From an uncultured beta proteobacterium (GTDB lineage: Bacteria; Pseudomonadota; Gammaproteobacteria; Burkholderiales; Burkholderiaceae_C): 39,436 nucleotides of DNA. The stretch spans positions 1 through 39,436 of the forward strand of contig CAJAES010000061.1 of assembly GCA_903938815.1 (NCBI GenBank), given 5' to 3'. A model generated the notes under the pieces. The model was given only the letters and a program-made list of their open reading frames with translations. It was not told the origin of the DNA and ran no database searches. How positions within the stretch are numbered: the stretch's first letter is position 1; each line of letters opens with the position of its first letter. This document shows positions 1 to 12,591 of this stretch, piece by piece. Made by a program: the position numbers and the translations under genes.

Positions 1-501
1 CTGCGCTGCTCGGCGCCCCACATGGCGCCCGCCCCGCGCACCGCCTGCCGCTCAGGGAGATGTTGTGGTGTTCGCTCCGAAAGCCCGCCATGGCTGTCGC
101 AAAGGGATGTGCGGGCGGGGGCTGCGGCGTGATCGTGAAGCGCCGAGCAGCGCAGGCTCGAGGGCGGCGCGCGCAGCGCGCTTCGTAGGCTGACTCACGG
201 CAGCTGTCTGAGCGCAGCGGGCACGGCCCGCGTAGCGAGTTTTGCCGTGCGCCCTCGAGTCGAGCAGCACAGGGCAGTCGGCCCGCAGGGCCGACCGCTT
301 CAGCTCACGACGCAGACACCGACCGCACAGCCCTTTGCCGCCGCGATGCCTCGAACGAGAAGCGAACGGGAGCGGCAGGCATCGCCGCAGACCCAACACG
401 CATCGACTCGTACTGGCGAATCAATGGCACCCCAGAAGCGCGGCATTTCATCAGCGTGTCAACACATCCACCTACAAGGACAGTTTCAGCCTACTTAGAG
501 A
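1..501. other. Left-edge non-coding region
   Basis: I see no gene I can support in these 500 bases. The open frames on both strands are short, rich in Arg and Ala, and lack any recognisable domain. The main structure is a nested inverted repeat (listed separately). The last 40 bases form the leader of the aminotransferase gene, with a weak purine-rich stretch (TTAGAGA) just before its ATG. Whether a gene lies beyond the left edge cannot be judged. Confidence 0.6.
157..259. repeat. Nested palindromic intergenic element
   Basis: Several inverted repeats are nested here. Arms CTCGAGGGCG (157-166) and CGCCCTCGAG (250-259) form an outer 10-bp perfect pair. CACGGCA (196-202) pairs with TGCCGTG (243-249), and an alternative inner pair is GCACGGC (221-227) with GCCGTGC (244-250). 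The core carries CTGTCTGAGCGCAGCG and GTAGCGAGTTTTGCCG, which resembles REP-like palindromes I associate with intergenic DNA of Comamonadaceae-type genomes. That likeness is from memory and is not checked here. It may act as a bidirectional terminator or be a small mobile palindrome. Confidence 0.45.
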
Positions 502-2196
502 ATGCCCATGAACGAACCCCTGGTCCTGAGCGCGCTCGCGCTGGCGTCGCTGGCCGCGCTGTACCCTGCGGCGCGCCAGCGGATCGAGCTGTCGCTGGCC
601 AAGCACCGCTCGCTGGCCGGGCACTCGCGCATGGCCAAGCGCGTGGCGCGCATGGTGCCGGGCTACAGCTACGACGAGTCCGGCTTCTTCGGCTCCGACG
701 CGGCGCCGGCCGAGGTGCAGGCCCGCCGGCGTGCTGGGTTCCACCGGCTCGCGACGCAGCTCGCGGAGCGTCACCCGCTGTCCATCGAAGCGACGCGGCG
801 CGCCCGTGAGGGGCTGTCGGACCTGCAGTTCACCGGCAGCTACCGCGTGCCCTTCCAGTACTCGGCCTACCTGCGGCGGCACCTGAGCCTGGGTGGCTTC
901 GTGCAGCGCACCGATGGCGTCACCGTGACCGACCTCGACGGCAGCGTCTTCCACGACCTGACGGGTTCGTACGGCGTCAATGTGTTCGGCCACGACTTCT
1001 ACAAGAGCTGCATCGCCGAAGGCAGCGCGCGCGTGGCGGAGCTCGGTCCCATCCTCGGAAGCTACCACCCGGCAGTGGCCTGGAACGTGGAGCAGCTGCG
1101 CCGCATCTCGGGGCTGGACGAAGTCAGCTTCCACATGAGCGGCACCGAAGCCGTGATGCAGGCGGTGCGCCTGGCGCGGTATCACACCCGCCGCAAGCAT
1201 CTGGTGCGCTTCAGCGGGTCATACCACGGCTGGTGGGAAGACGTGCAGCCCGGCCCCGGCAACCCGCTGCCCCCGGGCAACACCTACACGCTCAAGGAAA
1301 TGGACGACGACACGCTGCGCGTACTGCGCAAGCGCCGCGACATCGCCTGCGTGCTGGTGAACCCGCTGCAGGCGCTGCACCCCAACCGGGCGGCGCCTTC
1401 GGACAACACCCTGATGGACAGCAGCCGGCGCGCGAGCTTCGACACCGCGCGCCGGCAGGCCTACACCGCGTGGCTGCAGGCCCTGCGCCAGGTGTGCACC
1501 GAGCGCGGCATCGTGCTGATCTTCGACGAAGTGTTCATGGGCTTCCGGCTCGCGCCGGGCGGCATGCAGGAGTACTTCGGTGTGCGCGCCGACATGGTCA
1601 CCTACGGCAAGACGCTGGGCGGCGGCCTGCCGGTGGGCGTGGTCTGCGGCAAGGCGGCGCTGATGAAGCGCTACCGCGAGGACCGCCCCGCCGACCTGTG
1701 CTTCGCGCGCGGCACCTTCAACTCGCACCCGTACGTGATGGGGGCGATGCAGGTCTTCCTGGAACGCCTGCAGAGCGGGCCCGTGCGCGAGATGTACGCC
1801 GACCTCGACGCCACCTGGAACCGGCGCGCCGGGGAGCTGAACCAGCGCCTGCGCGAGGCCGGGCTACCCGTGCAGGTGGCCAACCTCAGCACCGTGTGGA
1901 GCGTGTTCTACACACAGCCCTCGCGCTACAACTGGATGCTGCAGTTCTACCTGCGCGAGCAGGGCCTGCTGCTGAGCTGGGTGGGCACGGGCCGCCTGAT
2001 CTTCAGCCTGAACTACACACAGTCGGATTTCGATGCCGTGTGCGATCGCTTCGTGGCGGCCGCCGCGGCCATGCAGGTCGACGGCTGGTGGTGGCAGGGT
2101 GCCGCGCTCACGGACAAGGGCATCCGACGCGGCGTGCTGCGCGAGATGCTGCTGAAACGCCTCAGTGGCGATGGGAATCGCGACGCGGGTCGATGA
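502..2196 (+). CDS. Class III PLP-dependent aminotransferase, GSAM-like
   Basis: This 564-residue protein belongs to fold-type I, class III aminotransferases, close to the glutamate-1-semialdehyde aminomutase branch. The visible family marks are SGTEAVMQAVRLAR (PLP phosphate-binding region), a cofactor-contacting FDEVFMGFR, and TYGKTLGGGLPVG with the Schiff-base lysine at about K370. It is longer than a normal GSAM (about 430 residues). The extra N-terminal 100 residues begin with a hydrophobic stretch (LVLSALALASLAALYPA), which may anchor it to the membrane. A second ATG two codons downstream is possible. Its 3' end overlaps the convergent Mpo1-like gene by 35 bp. A role in haem synthesis is unlikely given the extension and the neighbours; an amino-lipid or amino-ketone substrate is more plausible. 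The substrate is unknown. Confidence 0.85.
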   Translation: MPMNEPLVLSALALASLAALYPAARQRIELSLAKHRSLAGHSRMAKRVARMVPGYSYDESGFFGSDAAPAEVQARRRAGFHRLATQLAERHPLSIEATRRAREGLSDLQFTGSYRVPFQYSAYLRRHLSLGGFVQRTDGVTVTDLDGSVFHDLTGSYGVNVFGHDFYKSCIAEGSARVAELGPILGSYHPAVAWNVEQLRRISGLDEVSFHMSGTEAVMQAVRLARYHTRRKHLVRFSGSYHGWWEDVQPGPGNPLPPGNTYTLKEMDDDTLRVLRKRRDIACVLVNPLQALHPNRAAPSDNTLMDSSRRASFDTARRQAYTAWLQALRQVCTERGIVLIFDEVFMGFRLAPGGMQEYFGVRADMVTYGKTLGGGLPVGVVCGKAALMKRYREDRPADLCFARGTFNSHPYVMGAMQVFLERLQSGPVREMYADLDATWNRRAGELNQRLREAGLPVQVANLSTVWSVFYTQPSRYNWMLQFYLREQGLLLSWVGTGRLIFSLNYTQSDFDAVCDRFVAAAAAMQVDGWWWQGAALTDKGIRRGVLREMLLKRLSGDGNRDAGR

Positions 2197-2770
2197 GTTC
2201 ACCGCGCATCAGGGCCAGCGGGGCGCGCCAGTAGAGCATGGCGTCGTGGAAGGGGTCGGTGATGATCTTCGTCGCCCACACCAGCCCCGTCTGCACATCG
2301 GCCAGCACGAACAGGTGCACGGTGCGAAACAGCAGCCCCGCGACGCCGAGCGCCAGCCACGCGATGCCCAGGTCGTGCAGCCAGCCTCGGAAATCGGTGG
2401 CTGGCGCAATGAGCCCGCCCACTGACGGCGACAGCCACAGCACCACGGGCAGGGCCACCCAGAGCGCCATCAGCACCACCTTGCGGCGCAGGTTGTAGCC
2501 GACCTTGATCTCCTCCTTGTGCTCGTGCGTGGCCTGGTTCACGTGGTCGTAGCCCTTGGGCTCGAAGAAGAAGTGGCCGGCCTGGCGCGTCGTCATGCTC
2601 ACGCCCCAGGCCAGCAGCGCGGCCATGGCGGGGTCGACGAACAGAAGGCCATAGGCCGCGATGAAACTGAGCGCGCTGATGAAATGCAGCGACTGGTTGA
2701 TGCGGCTGTGGTGGTAGTAGCGGTGGTCGTCCCAGCGCTGCGTGGCCAGGGCTTGCAGGAATTGGTTCAA
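2162..2770 (-). CDS. Mpo1-like (DUF962-type) membrane protein
   Basis: About 202 residues with three or four hydrophobic segments. The N-terminal part has RYYHHSRINQSLHFISA followed by a helix, and then RQAGHFFFEPKGYDH. This H..N..H plus GHxxFE pattern resembles the Mpo1/DUF962 family, whose yeast member is an iron dioxygenase in 2-hydroxy fatty acid alpha-oxidation. The match is by eye and partial. I place the start at a TTG (base 2770) because a GGGAG lies six bases upstream. An in-frame ATG at 2875 would add 35 residues that look non-coding. The gene is divergent from the glycosyltransferase and convergent with the aminotransferase, so the three may work on one lipid. Alternative: a generic fatty acid hydroxylase-like membrane protein. 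Confidence 0.6.
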   Translation of the reverse strand: MNQFLQALATQRWDDHRYYHHSRINQSLHFISALSFIAAYGLLFVDPAMAALLAWGVSMTTRQAGHFFFEPKGYDHVNQATHEHKEEIKVGYNLRRKVVLMALWVALPVVLWLSPSVGGLIAPATDFRGWLHDLGIAWLALGVAGLLFRTVHLFVLADVQTGLVWATKIITDPFHDAMLYWRAPLALMRGELIDPRRDSHRH

Positions 2771-2935
2771 GTGCGGCTCCCGTCGGTTGATCGTGACGGC
2801 ATCGTGACCTCGGACCGTGAACGCGCCGTGACGCACCGGTGTCGGACCGATGTCGGACCGATGTCGCAGGGGCATCCTGGCGACGATCCGGCGCACTGTC
2901 ATCGAACTGTTGCGCGCCGTCGCGAACATCGGCGC
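2771..2935. promoter_or_regulatory. Divergent intergenic region with 11-bp direct repeats
   Basis: This spacer separates the start of the minus-strand Mpo1-like gene from the plus-strand glycosyltransferase and must carry both upstream regions. It contains GTCGGACCGAT repeated exactly in tandem (2841-2851 and 2852-2862), with a partial third copy GTCG after it. An 11-bp spacing puts the copies about one helical turn apart, as expected of an operator. No clear -35/-10 pair is visible. A regulatory role is inferred. Confidence 0.35.
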
Positions 2936-4138
2936 ATGCTCACCCAGACCGACGACACGATCCTCGTGGAAGACCACCTGCCGGTGCGGCGCTCGCTGCG
3001 CGTGGCACTGGTGACCGAGACTTATCCACCCGAGGTCAACGGCGTGGCCGCCACGGTCTCGAAGGTGGTGGACGGCCTGCGGCTCAGCGGCCACCAGCTG
3101 CAACTGGTGCGGCCGCGCCAGAGTGCGGGCCCGCTGGCGCACGAAGACCCGGGCGCCGACGAGGTGCTGATGCGCGGGCTCACCATCCCGCGCTACCCCC
3201 AGCTGAAGATGGGCCTGCCGGCCCGGCGCGCGCTGCTGCGCCTGTGGACGGCGCAGCGGCCCGACGTCGTGCACATCGTCACCGAGGGCCCTCTGGGCTG
3301 GACGGCGCTGCAGGCCGCGCTGCAGCTGAAGCTGCCGGTGGTCAGCGACTTCCGGACCAACTTCCACGCCTACAGCGCGCACTACGGCGTCGGCTGGCTG
3401 CGCACGCCCGTGATGGCCTACCTGCGCAAGTTCCACAACCGCACGCTGAGCACGATGGTGCCCACCGACGCGCTGCGCAGCGAGCTCGCCAGCGCCGGCT
3501 TCAAGCGCCTGCGGGTGGTGGCGCGCGGGGTCGACACGCAGCGCTTCACGCCGGCCCGCAGAAGCATCGCTCTGCGCGCCGGGTGGGGCGCCGGGCCCGA
3601 CACCCTGGTGGTGCTGTGCGTGGGCCGGCTGGCGGCAGAAAAGAACCTGGGCGCCCTGCTGGACGCCGTGCAGGCCATGCGCCTGCTGGAGCCGCGCCTG
3701 CGGCTCGTGCTGGTAGGCGACGGGCCCGAGCGTGCACGCCTGCAGGAACGGTGCCCCGACGCCGTCTTCAGCGGCGTGCGCCACGGCAACGACCTGGCGG
3801 CGCACTACGCGTCGGCCGATGTGTTCCTGTTTCCCAGCATGACCGAGACCTTCGGCAACGTGGTGCCCGAGGCCATGGCCAGCGGCCTGCCGGTGGTGGC
3901 CTACGACCATGCGGCAGCGGGCCACCTGATCCGTCACGGCGTGAACGGGCTGCTGGCGCGCTTCGACGATCAGGCGGAGTACTGCCGCATCGCGCGCAAG
4001 GCCATCGCCGACCGCGAAGGCCTGCGCGCCATCGGCGTTCAGGCTCGCAAGGACGTACTCCAGCTCGACTGGGCCCGAATCATCGAGGCCATCGAGTCGG
4101 AGTACGCGGCAGCTGCCGGGATCAGTATCCCAGGTTGA
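2936..4138 (+). CDS. GT4-family glycosyltransferase
   Basis: A 400-residue GT-B glycosyltransferase of family GT4. The N-terminal domain starts with LRVALVTETYPPEVNGVAAT, the Gly-containing acceptor-side loop typical of mannosyl/glucosyl transferases acting on lipids (MgtA, PimB, SqdX-like). The C-terminal domain has the nucleotide-sugar signature: VGRLAAEKNLGALLDA, VGDGPER, and the E-x7-E motif in TETFGNVVPEAMASGLPVV. I chose the ATG at 2936 because the family alignment begins about 20 residues later; the frame upstream is open but not protein-like. Its last 17 bp overlap the convergent beta-propeller gene. Diacylglycerol or another lipid is the likely acceptor, by analogy only. Confidence 0.88.
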   Translation: MLTQTDDTILVEDHLPVRRSLRVALVTETYPPEVNGVAATVSKVVDGLRLSGHQLQLVRPRQSAGPLAHEDPGADEVLMRGLTIPRYPQLKMGLPARRALLRLWTAQRPDVVHIVTEGPLGWTALQAALQLKLPVVSDFRTNFHAYSAHYGVGWLRTPVMAYLRKFHNRTLSTMVPTDALRSELASAGFKRLRVVARGVDTQRFTPARRSIALRAGWGAGPDTLVVLCVGRLAAEKNLGALLDAVQAMRLLEPRLRLVLVGDGPERARLQERCPDAVFSGVRHGNDLAAHYASADVFLFPSMTETFGNVVPEAMASGLPVVAYDHAAAGHLIRHGVNGLLARFDDQAEYCRIARKAIADREGLRAIGVQARKDVLQLDWARIIEAIESEYAAAAGISIPG

Positions 4139-5777
4139 TCTGCAGCACCGTGGTGGTGCCGCTGACCTCGTGGCCCAGGATCAGCAGCGGCTTGCCGTTC
4201 GGAGAGCTGGCGGCCGGAATCAGCGTGATGCCCTCGGGGCCGCGGTCGCCCGTGGCGGCCGTGCGCGGATTGAGGTAGTTCACGAAGCTGGGCGCGGCCG
4301 GGTTCGTGACGTCGTAGACCATCACGCCGCCCACCCGCTCCAGACCGATGAAGGCGAAGTGCCGGCTGCCGAATCGGCCGACCACCACGCCCTCGGGCTC
4401 GGGGCCCTTGGATGCGCTGCGGCCGTCGAGCGTGTCGTTGTCGTGGCTGGCGTTGAACTTCACGTTGGGCAGGGCCAGCGTGCGCTGCTCGAGCTGGTCG
4501 CCGGAGTCGTAGACACGCGTCAGCGCGGTGTTCCAGATGCTGAACGAGCGCGCGCCGAAGCTGTAGAGCTCGGTGCACTGGCCGTCGGCGTTCTTGCCGG
4601 CGGTGCCGCCATTGGGCGTGCTGGTGATGCGCAGCCGCCCGAGGTTCGAGTCGAGGATCAGGTTCGCGGCATCCGGGAAGATCGTCGGGTCCAGCCCGGC
4701 GCTGCAGTGCGCGCGAACGCGGGTTTCCTCGTTGAAGCCGGGCCAGTCGGCGCGAGCATCGCCCTCGTTGGCGGTAATCAGGTAGGTCTGCCCGCCCACC
4801 GTGTAGCGCGCGATGGCGTCCGGCAGGTACATGCCCTTCACGGGCTGCAGCGCGATGCGCGCCAGCGGCGTTCCGCTGTTGGTGTTGGTGCCGCCGTCCT
4901 CGTCGCTCGCGTCCAGGCCCATGCCGGCCAGGCTGTGGTCCTTGAAGCCCAGCGGCTTCACGGCGGTGACGGTGGCGCTGGAGATGTCCACCACGGCGAC
5001 GGCGTTGTTCTCCTGCAGCGTGACGTAAGCGATGCGGCCGTCCTCGCTGATCGCGATGTACTCGGGCTCGAAGTCCTGCGCGGCGCTGGCGCCCGGGCCG
5101 TAGATGCGCACGCCCTGGGCGCGCAGGGCGGCTTCCTGCCCGTTGAACGCGCGGAAGTCCGCCGTGGCCACCGTGGGCGCGGTGCCCCCGTTGACCGTGA
5201 TGATGCTGATCGACCCCTCGGGGTCGACCGAGTCCGGCAGGCCATAGCTGTTGGGCTCGCCCTCGTTGGCCACCAGCAGTCGCCGGCCGTCGGGCGTGAA
5301 GGCCAGCATGTCGGGCAGCGCGCCGACCGTCACGCGGCCCAGCAGCTTCAGGTCAGCCGCGTTGTAGAAGGCCACGGTGCCGGGGTCTGTCTTGACGGGT
5401 GCCTCGATGGCGAGCGCGACGATGCCGGCATGCACGGCCACGCTGTTGACGCCCGCGCCGATGGACGAGATGTCGATGGAGCCCACCAGGCGCGGCGCGG
5501 CGGGGGTCGACAGGTCGAGCACGTCCACGGTGCCGTTGGCGCCGTTGACGACGAAGAGCCGCCGGCTGGCGGCGTCGAACGCGGTGATTTCCGCTGCGCC
5601 GGCACCCACGCCCTCGAACCCGCCGATGCGCTCCAGCGCCAGCGTGGTGGGCGTCGGCTCCACGGGTTGGTCGTCGTCGCCACCGCAGGCGGCCAGGACT
5701 GCGACGGACAGCGCGGCCAGGGCGAACGTGGCGCGGGGAAGGAGTCGGGCACGGGAACGGGCGAAGTCGTGAAGCAT
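4122..5777 (-). CDS. Choice-of-anchor I family beta-propeller lipoprotein
   Basis: A 551-residue exported protein. The N-terminus has Arg residues, a hydrophobic segment and the lipobox LAAC with the lipidated Cys at residue 31, followed by an acidic GGDDD linker. The rest is a repeated propeller-like architecture (VVNGANGTVDVLDLSTPAAPRLVG, LLVANEGEPNSYG, YVTLQENNAVAVVDI, YLITANEGDARADW) characteristic of choice-of-anchor I proteins, often annotated as alkaline-phosphatase-like. The NEGE/NEGDAR and DxDGR-like loops suggest Ca binding. I prefer the ATG at 5777 because it places the lipobox normally; an ATG at 5822 would add 15 residues. The precise activity is unknown. Confidence 0.82.
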   Translation of the reverse strand: MLHDFARSRARLLPRATFALAALSVAVLAACGGDDDQPVEPTPTTLALERIGGFEGVGAGAAEITAFDAASRRLFVVNGANGTVDVLDLSTPAAPRLVGSIDISSIGAGVNSVAVHAGIVALAIEAPVKTDPGTVAFYNAADLKLLGRVTVGALPDMLAFTPDGRRLLVANEGEPNSYGLPDSVDPEGSISIITVNGGTAPTVATADFRAFNGQEAALRAQGVRIYGPGASAAQDFEPEYIAISEDGRIAYVTLQENNAVAVVDISSATVTAVKPLGFKDHSLAGMGLDASDEDGGTNTNSGTPLARIALQPVKGMYLPDAIARYTVGGQTYLITANEGDARADWPGFNEETRVRAHCSAGLDPTIFPDAANLILDSNLGRLRITSTPNGGTAGKNADGQCTELYSFGARSFSIWNTALTRVYDSGDQLEQRTLALPNVKFNASHDNDTLDGRSASKGPEPEGVVVGRFGSRHFAFIGLERVGGVMVYDVTNPAAPSFVNYLNPRTAATGDRGPEGITLIPAASSPNGKPLLILGHEVSGTTTVLQINLGY

Positions 5778-5897
5778 GGTGGCGCAGCAGGGGAGTGAAT
5801 GGGTCCCGCGGATCCTGACCATGCGTCGTGACCGGCGCGTGAAAGCGCCGTGTGCGTGCCATTACAGCGCCACTACCGCGCCATTCCTGCGCCAATA

Positions 5898-5926
5898 CAG
5901 CGCCTTGGCAGCGCCTTGGCAGCGCC
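5898..5926. repeat. 11-bp tandem repeat in a spacer
   Basis: The unit CAGCGCCTTGG occurs at 5898-5908 and 5909-5919, followed by a truncated CAGCGCC. It lies in the 177-bp gap between the lipoprotein gene and the GGDEF gene, which share the minus strand. Similar CAGCGCC and GCGCCA words occur just upstream. No hairpin or terminator is evident. It may be simple slippage. Confidence 0.5.
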
Positions 5927-5954
5927 GAGAGTGCGCCGTGAGAGCGCAGCGCCG

Positions 5955-6919
5955 TCAGTCGGCGCCCAGTTCCATCCCGCAGACGCGGTTTCTCCCGCTG
6001 GCCTTGGCCATGTAGAGCTGCGCGTCGGCGGCACGCAGCAGGGCGGGCCCGCTGGACACCAGGTCGGCGGGCTTGCTGCACACGCCGATGCTGCAGGTCA
6101 CGACAGAGGGCACCTGCGAGCGCTGGTGCTCGATACCCGCATCCCGCACGGCAGTGGCGATCTGTTCGGCCAGCTGCATCGCGCCCTGCAGGCCGGTCTC
6201 GGGCAGCAGGCAGACGAACTCCTCGCCGCCGTAGCGGGCCACCAGGTCGCTCGGCCGCTTCAGGGATTCCTTGAGTTCGGACGCCACGCGGCGCAGGCAG
6301 TCGTCACCCGCCTGGTGGCCGTAACGGTCGTTGTAGCGCTTGAAGTAGTCGACATCGATCATCAGCATGCTGAGCGGGGTGCGCTGGCGCGCCGCGCGTG
6401 CCCACTCGATCACCATGCGCTCCTCGAAGTAGCGTCGGTTGCAGACGTTGGTCAGGCCGTCGAGATAGACCCATTCGCGCAGCAGGTCGGACTGGCGCTT
6501 GAGCGTCAGGTGCGTCTTCACGCGGGCGCGCACGATCTTCGGGTTGATGGGCTTGCTGATGTAGTCGACCGCGCCGACGTCCAGGCCGTTCGCTTCCGAG
6601 ACCTCGTCATCCTGGGCCGAGACGAAGACGACCGGAATGTCCCGCAGGGCCGGGTCGGACTTCAGCCGGGCGCAGACCTCGTAGCCGTCCATGCCGGGCA
6701 TCACGACGTCGAGCAGCACCAGATCGGGCTGCTTGGCTGCGCAGACGTTCAGCGCCTGCTCGCCGGAGGTGGCCATCAGCACCTGATGATCGGCTGCGAA
6801 GGTCTGGTAGAGCACCTGCACGTTGGTGGGCTGGTCGTCGACCACCAGCAGGCGCGGCCGGCGGCCGAAGAGCGCGTGCAGGTTGTCCTGCACCCGCAGC
6901 GGGGAAAGGTCATCGGCCA

Positions 6920-6923
<4 letters not shown>
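5955..6923 (-). CDS. Response regulator with REC and GGDEF (diguanylate cyclase)
   Basis: A 322-residue two-domain response regulator. The receiver domain (about residues 22-140) has the acidic pair in LLVVDDQ, the phospho-acceptor D72 in LLDVVMPGMDG, and the conserved Lys in ISKPINP. The GGDEF domain (about 155-318) has an intact active-site GGEEF at 232-236. RPSD at 223-226, five residues before it, fits the RxxD inhibitory site, so the enzyme should make c-di-GMP and be product-inhibited. Its start ATG overlaps the stop of the hybrid kinase gene (ATGA, 6920-6923), so the two are translationally coupled and the kinase is the probable partner. It resembles the WspR/PleD group without the additional domains of PleD. 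Confidence 0.95.
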
Positions 6924-11008
<4,085 letters not shown>

Positions 11009-11104
11009 TCACGGACAACACGCACTCGAATGGTGCGGTGGGCGGTATTCTGATCGAAGGCCGGCGCAAGTCGGGACACGTCTGTGGCCGAATTCCGTGT
11101 CAGA

Positions 11105-12175
11105 TCAGTCGGTCCCGCCCTCGACCGGATGCCCTTGATCGCGCCAGCGCAGCATGCCGCCGGCGAGGTTGGCCACCATCGGCCAGCCCGCGGCACCGAG
11201 TTGCCGGGCCGCCTGCGCCGAGCGTGCACCCGAGCGGCAGACCGTGACGACCGGGCGGCCACGGTCCAGCGCTGCGGCCGACGCCGCCAGATGGCCGAGC
11301 GGCACCAGCACCGCGCCGGGAATGTGCCCCAGCCTGCCGGCAAATTCGGCTGGTTCGCGCACGTCCACCACCTGCACGGCCCCGAGATGCTCCTCGAGCG
11401 TGTCGGGCGTCATCTCCCACAGTCCGGCGAAGGTCCAGACCAGCGGCGCCCAGTCGGGTTCGGGCGGGGGCGCGACATCGCCGTCCGGCCGGCCGCAGCG
11501 CAGGTTGGCGGGCACGGCAACGGCCATCTGCTTGGGGTGGGGCAAGCCGAGATGGTTCATGGTCTCGACGAAGTCCCCTTCGTCGCTCTGTCCACCGAAG
11601 CGCGGGTTCCAGCGGCGCTCCTCGGCCACGCTGGTGACGGTGAGGCCGCGGTAGTCGTGCGCCGGGTAGAGCAGGCAATCCGGCGGCAGGCTCAGCAACT
11701 GCTCGTGCACCGACCGGAACAGCTGCTGCGGGCTGCCCTGCTGGAAGTCGGTGCGGCCGCAGCCCCGGATGAGCAGCGCATCGCCCGTGAAGGCCATGCG
11801 TTGATCGTCGAGCACGAAGCTCATGCAGCCGTCGGTATGCCCGGGCGTGGCGCGCGCCTCCAGCCATCTCGGGCCGAAGGCGATGCGGTCACCGGGCGAC
11901 AGCAGGCGGTCGGCTCCGGCAGCGCCTGCCGCGGCGGCCAGCCCGATGCGACTGCCCGTGCGCTGCTGCAGCAGCCAGGCGCCGGTGACATGGTCGGCGT
12001 GCACGTGGGTCTCGAGCGTGGCCACGAGCTTCAGGTCGAGCTCGCGCAGCAGCGCGAGGTCGCGGCGCACCTGCTCGAACACCGGGTCGATCAGCAAGGC
12101 CTCGCGGGTGCCGGGGTCGGCCAGAAGGTAGGTGTAGGTGGACGAAACCGGGTCGAAGAGCTGGCGGAAGATCAT
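11105..12175 (-). CDS. Persulfide dioxygenase-rhodanese fusion (PRF/Blh type)
   Basis: A 356-residue fusion. The N-terminal metallo-beta-lactamase fold (about 1-230) has the iron-binding motif THVHADH (H57, H59, D61, H62) with later GHTDG and PAHDY motifs, as in ETHE1-type persulfide dioxygenases, which oxidise glutathione persulfide to sulfite. The C-terminal rhodanese domain (about 260-350) has the CRSGARS active-site loop with C313 intact. This architecture is known from Burkholderia PRF. The start ATG overlaps the upstream YeeE-type stop (12172-12175), so the gene is the last of a three-gene operon that imports or handles reduced sulfur. No BigR-type regulator gene is adjacent. Confidence 0.93.
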   Translation of the reverse strand: MIFRQLFDPVSSTYTYLLADPGTREALLIDPVFEQVRRDLALLRELDLKLVATLETHVHADHVTGAWLLQQRTGSRIGLAAAAGAAGADRLLSPGDRIAFGPRWLEARATPGHTDGCMSFVLDDQRMAFTGDALLIRGCGRTDFQQGSPQQLFRSVHEQLLSLPPDCLLYPAHDYRGLTVTSVAEERRWNPRFGGQSDEGDFVETMNHLGLPHPKQMAVAVPANLRCGRPDGDVAPPPEPDWAPLVWTFAGLWEMTPDTLEEHLGAVQVVDVREPAEFAGRLGHIPGAVLVPLGHLAASAAALDRGRPVVTVCRSGARSAQAARQLGAAGWPMVANLAGGMLRWRDQGHPVEGGTD

Positions 12176-12591
12176 TCGGTGCGCCCCTTCATGAAACGGT
12201 CGTGCAGCACGAAGCCGCCCAGCATGGCCAGCACGAAGAGCCAGGTGCCTTCGAGGCCGGCCGTCAGCGCCACCAGCGCCGGGCCGGGGCAGAAACCCAC
12301 GAGGCCCCAGCCGACGCCGAAGAGCAGGCCGCCGACGACCAGGCGCGCATCGATGGCCGTGGCGACGGGCCACTCGATCCTGTCGCCGCTCCAGCTGTGG
12401 CGGCGGCGCCTGGCCAGCGCGAAGGGCACGATGGCCGCAGCGATGGCGCCACCCATCACGAGCATCAGGCTCGGGTCCCAGGCGCCGGCCAGGTCCAGGA
12501 AGGCCAGCACCTTGGCGGGGTCCGCCATGCCGCTGGCCAGCAGGCCGAGGCCGAAGACGAGGCCGGCCAGCGCCGCGATCAGCGCCTTCAT
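12172..12591 (-). CDS. YeeE/YedE (DUF6691-type) half-transporter, C-terminal half
   Basis: A 139-residue membrane protein with about four TM helices. The conserved GFCPGPAL motif with C101 matches the second half of YeeE/YedE thiosulfate channels, where conserved Cys residues pass thiosulfate or a persulfide through the membrane. Full-length YeeE is about 350 residues; here the two halves are separate coupled genes, as in the PmpA/PmpB arrangement. It overlaps the gene before it (12588-12591) and the gene after it (12172-12175), both by ATGA. Confidence 0.88.
   Translation of the reverse strand: MKALIAALAGLVFGLGLLASGMADPAKVLAFLDLAGAWDPSLMLVMGGAIAAAIVPFALARRRRHSWSGDRIEWPVATAIDARLVVGGLLFGVGWGLVGFCPGPALVALTAGLEGTWLFVLAMLGGFVLHDRFMKGRTE

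Noticed and set aside
52..399. 115-residue minus-strand frame at the left edge
   Set aside because: Arg/Ala-rich, no ribosome site, and it spans the palindromic element.
2771..2875. ATG at 2875 as start of the Mpo1-like gene
   Set aside because: The extra residues are encoded by the repeat-bearing spacer; the TTG at 2770 has a well-placed GGGAG.
4170..5798. 542-residue plus-strand frame opposite the beta-propeller lipoprotein
   Set aside because: No domain and biased composition; the minus frame has a lipobox and propeller repeats.
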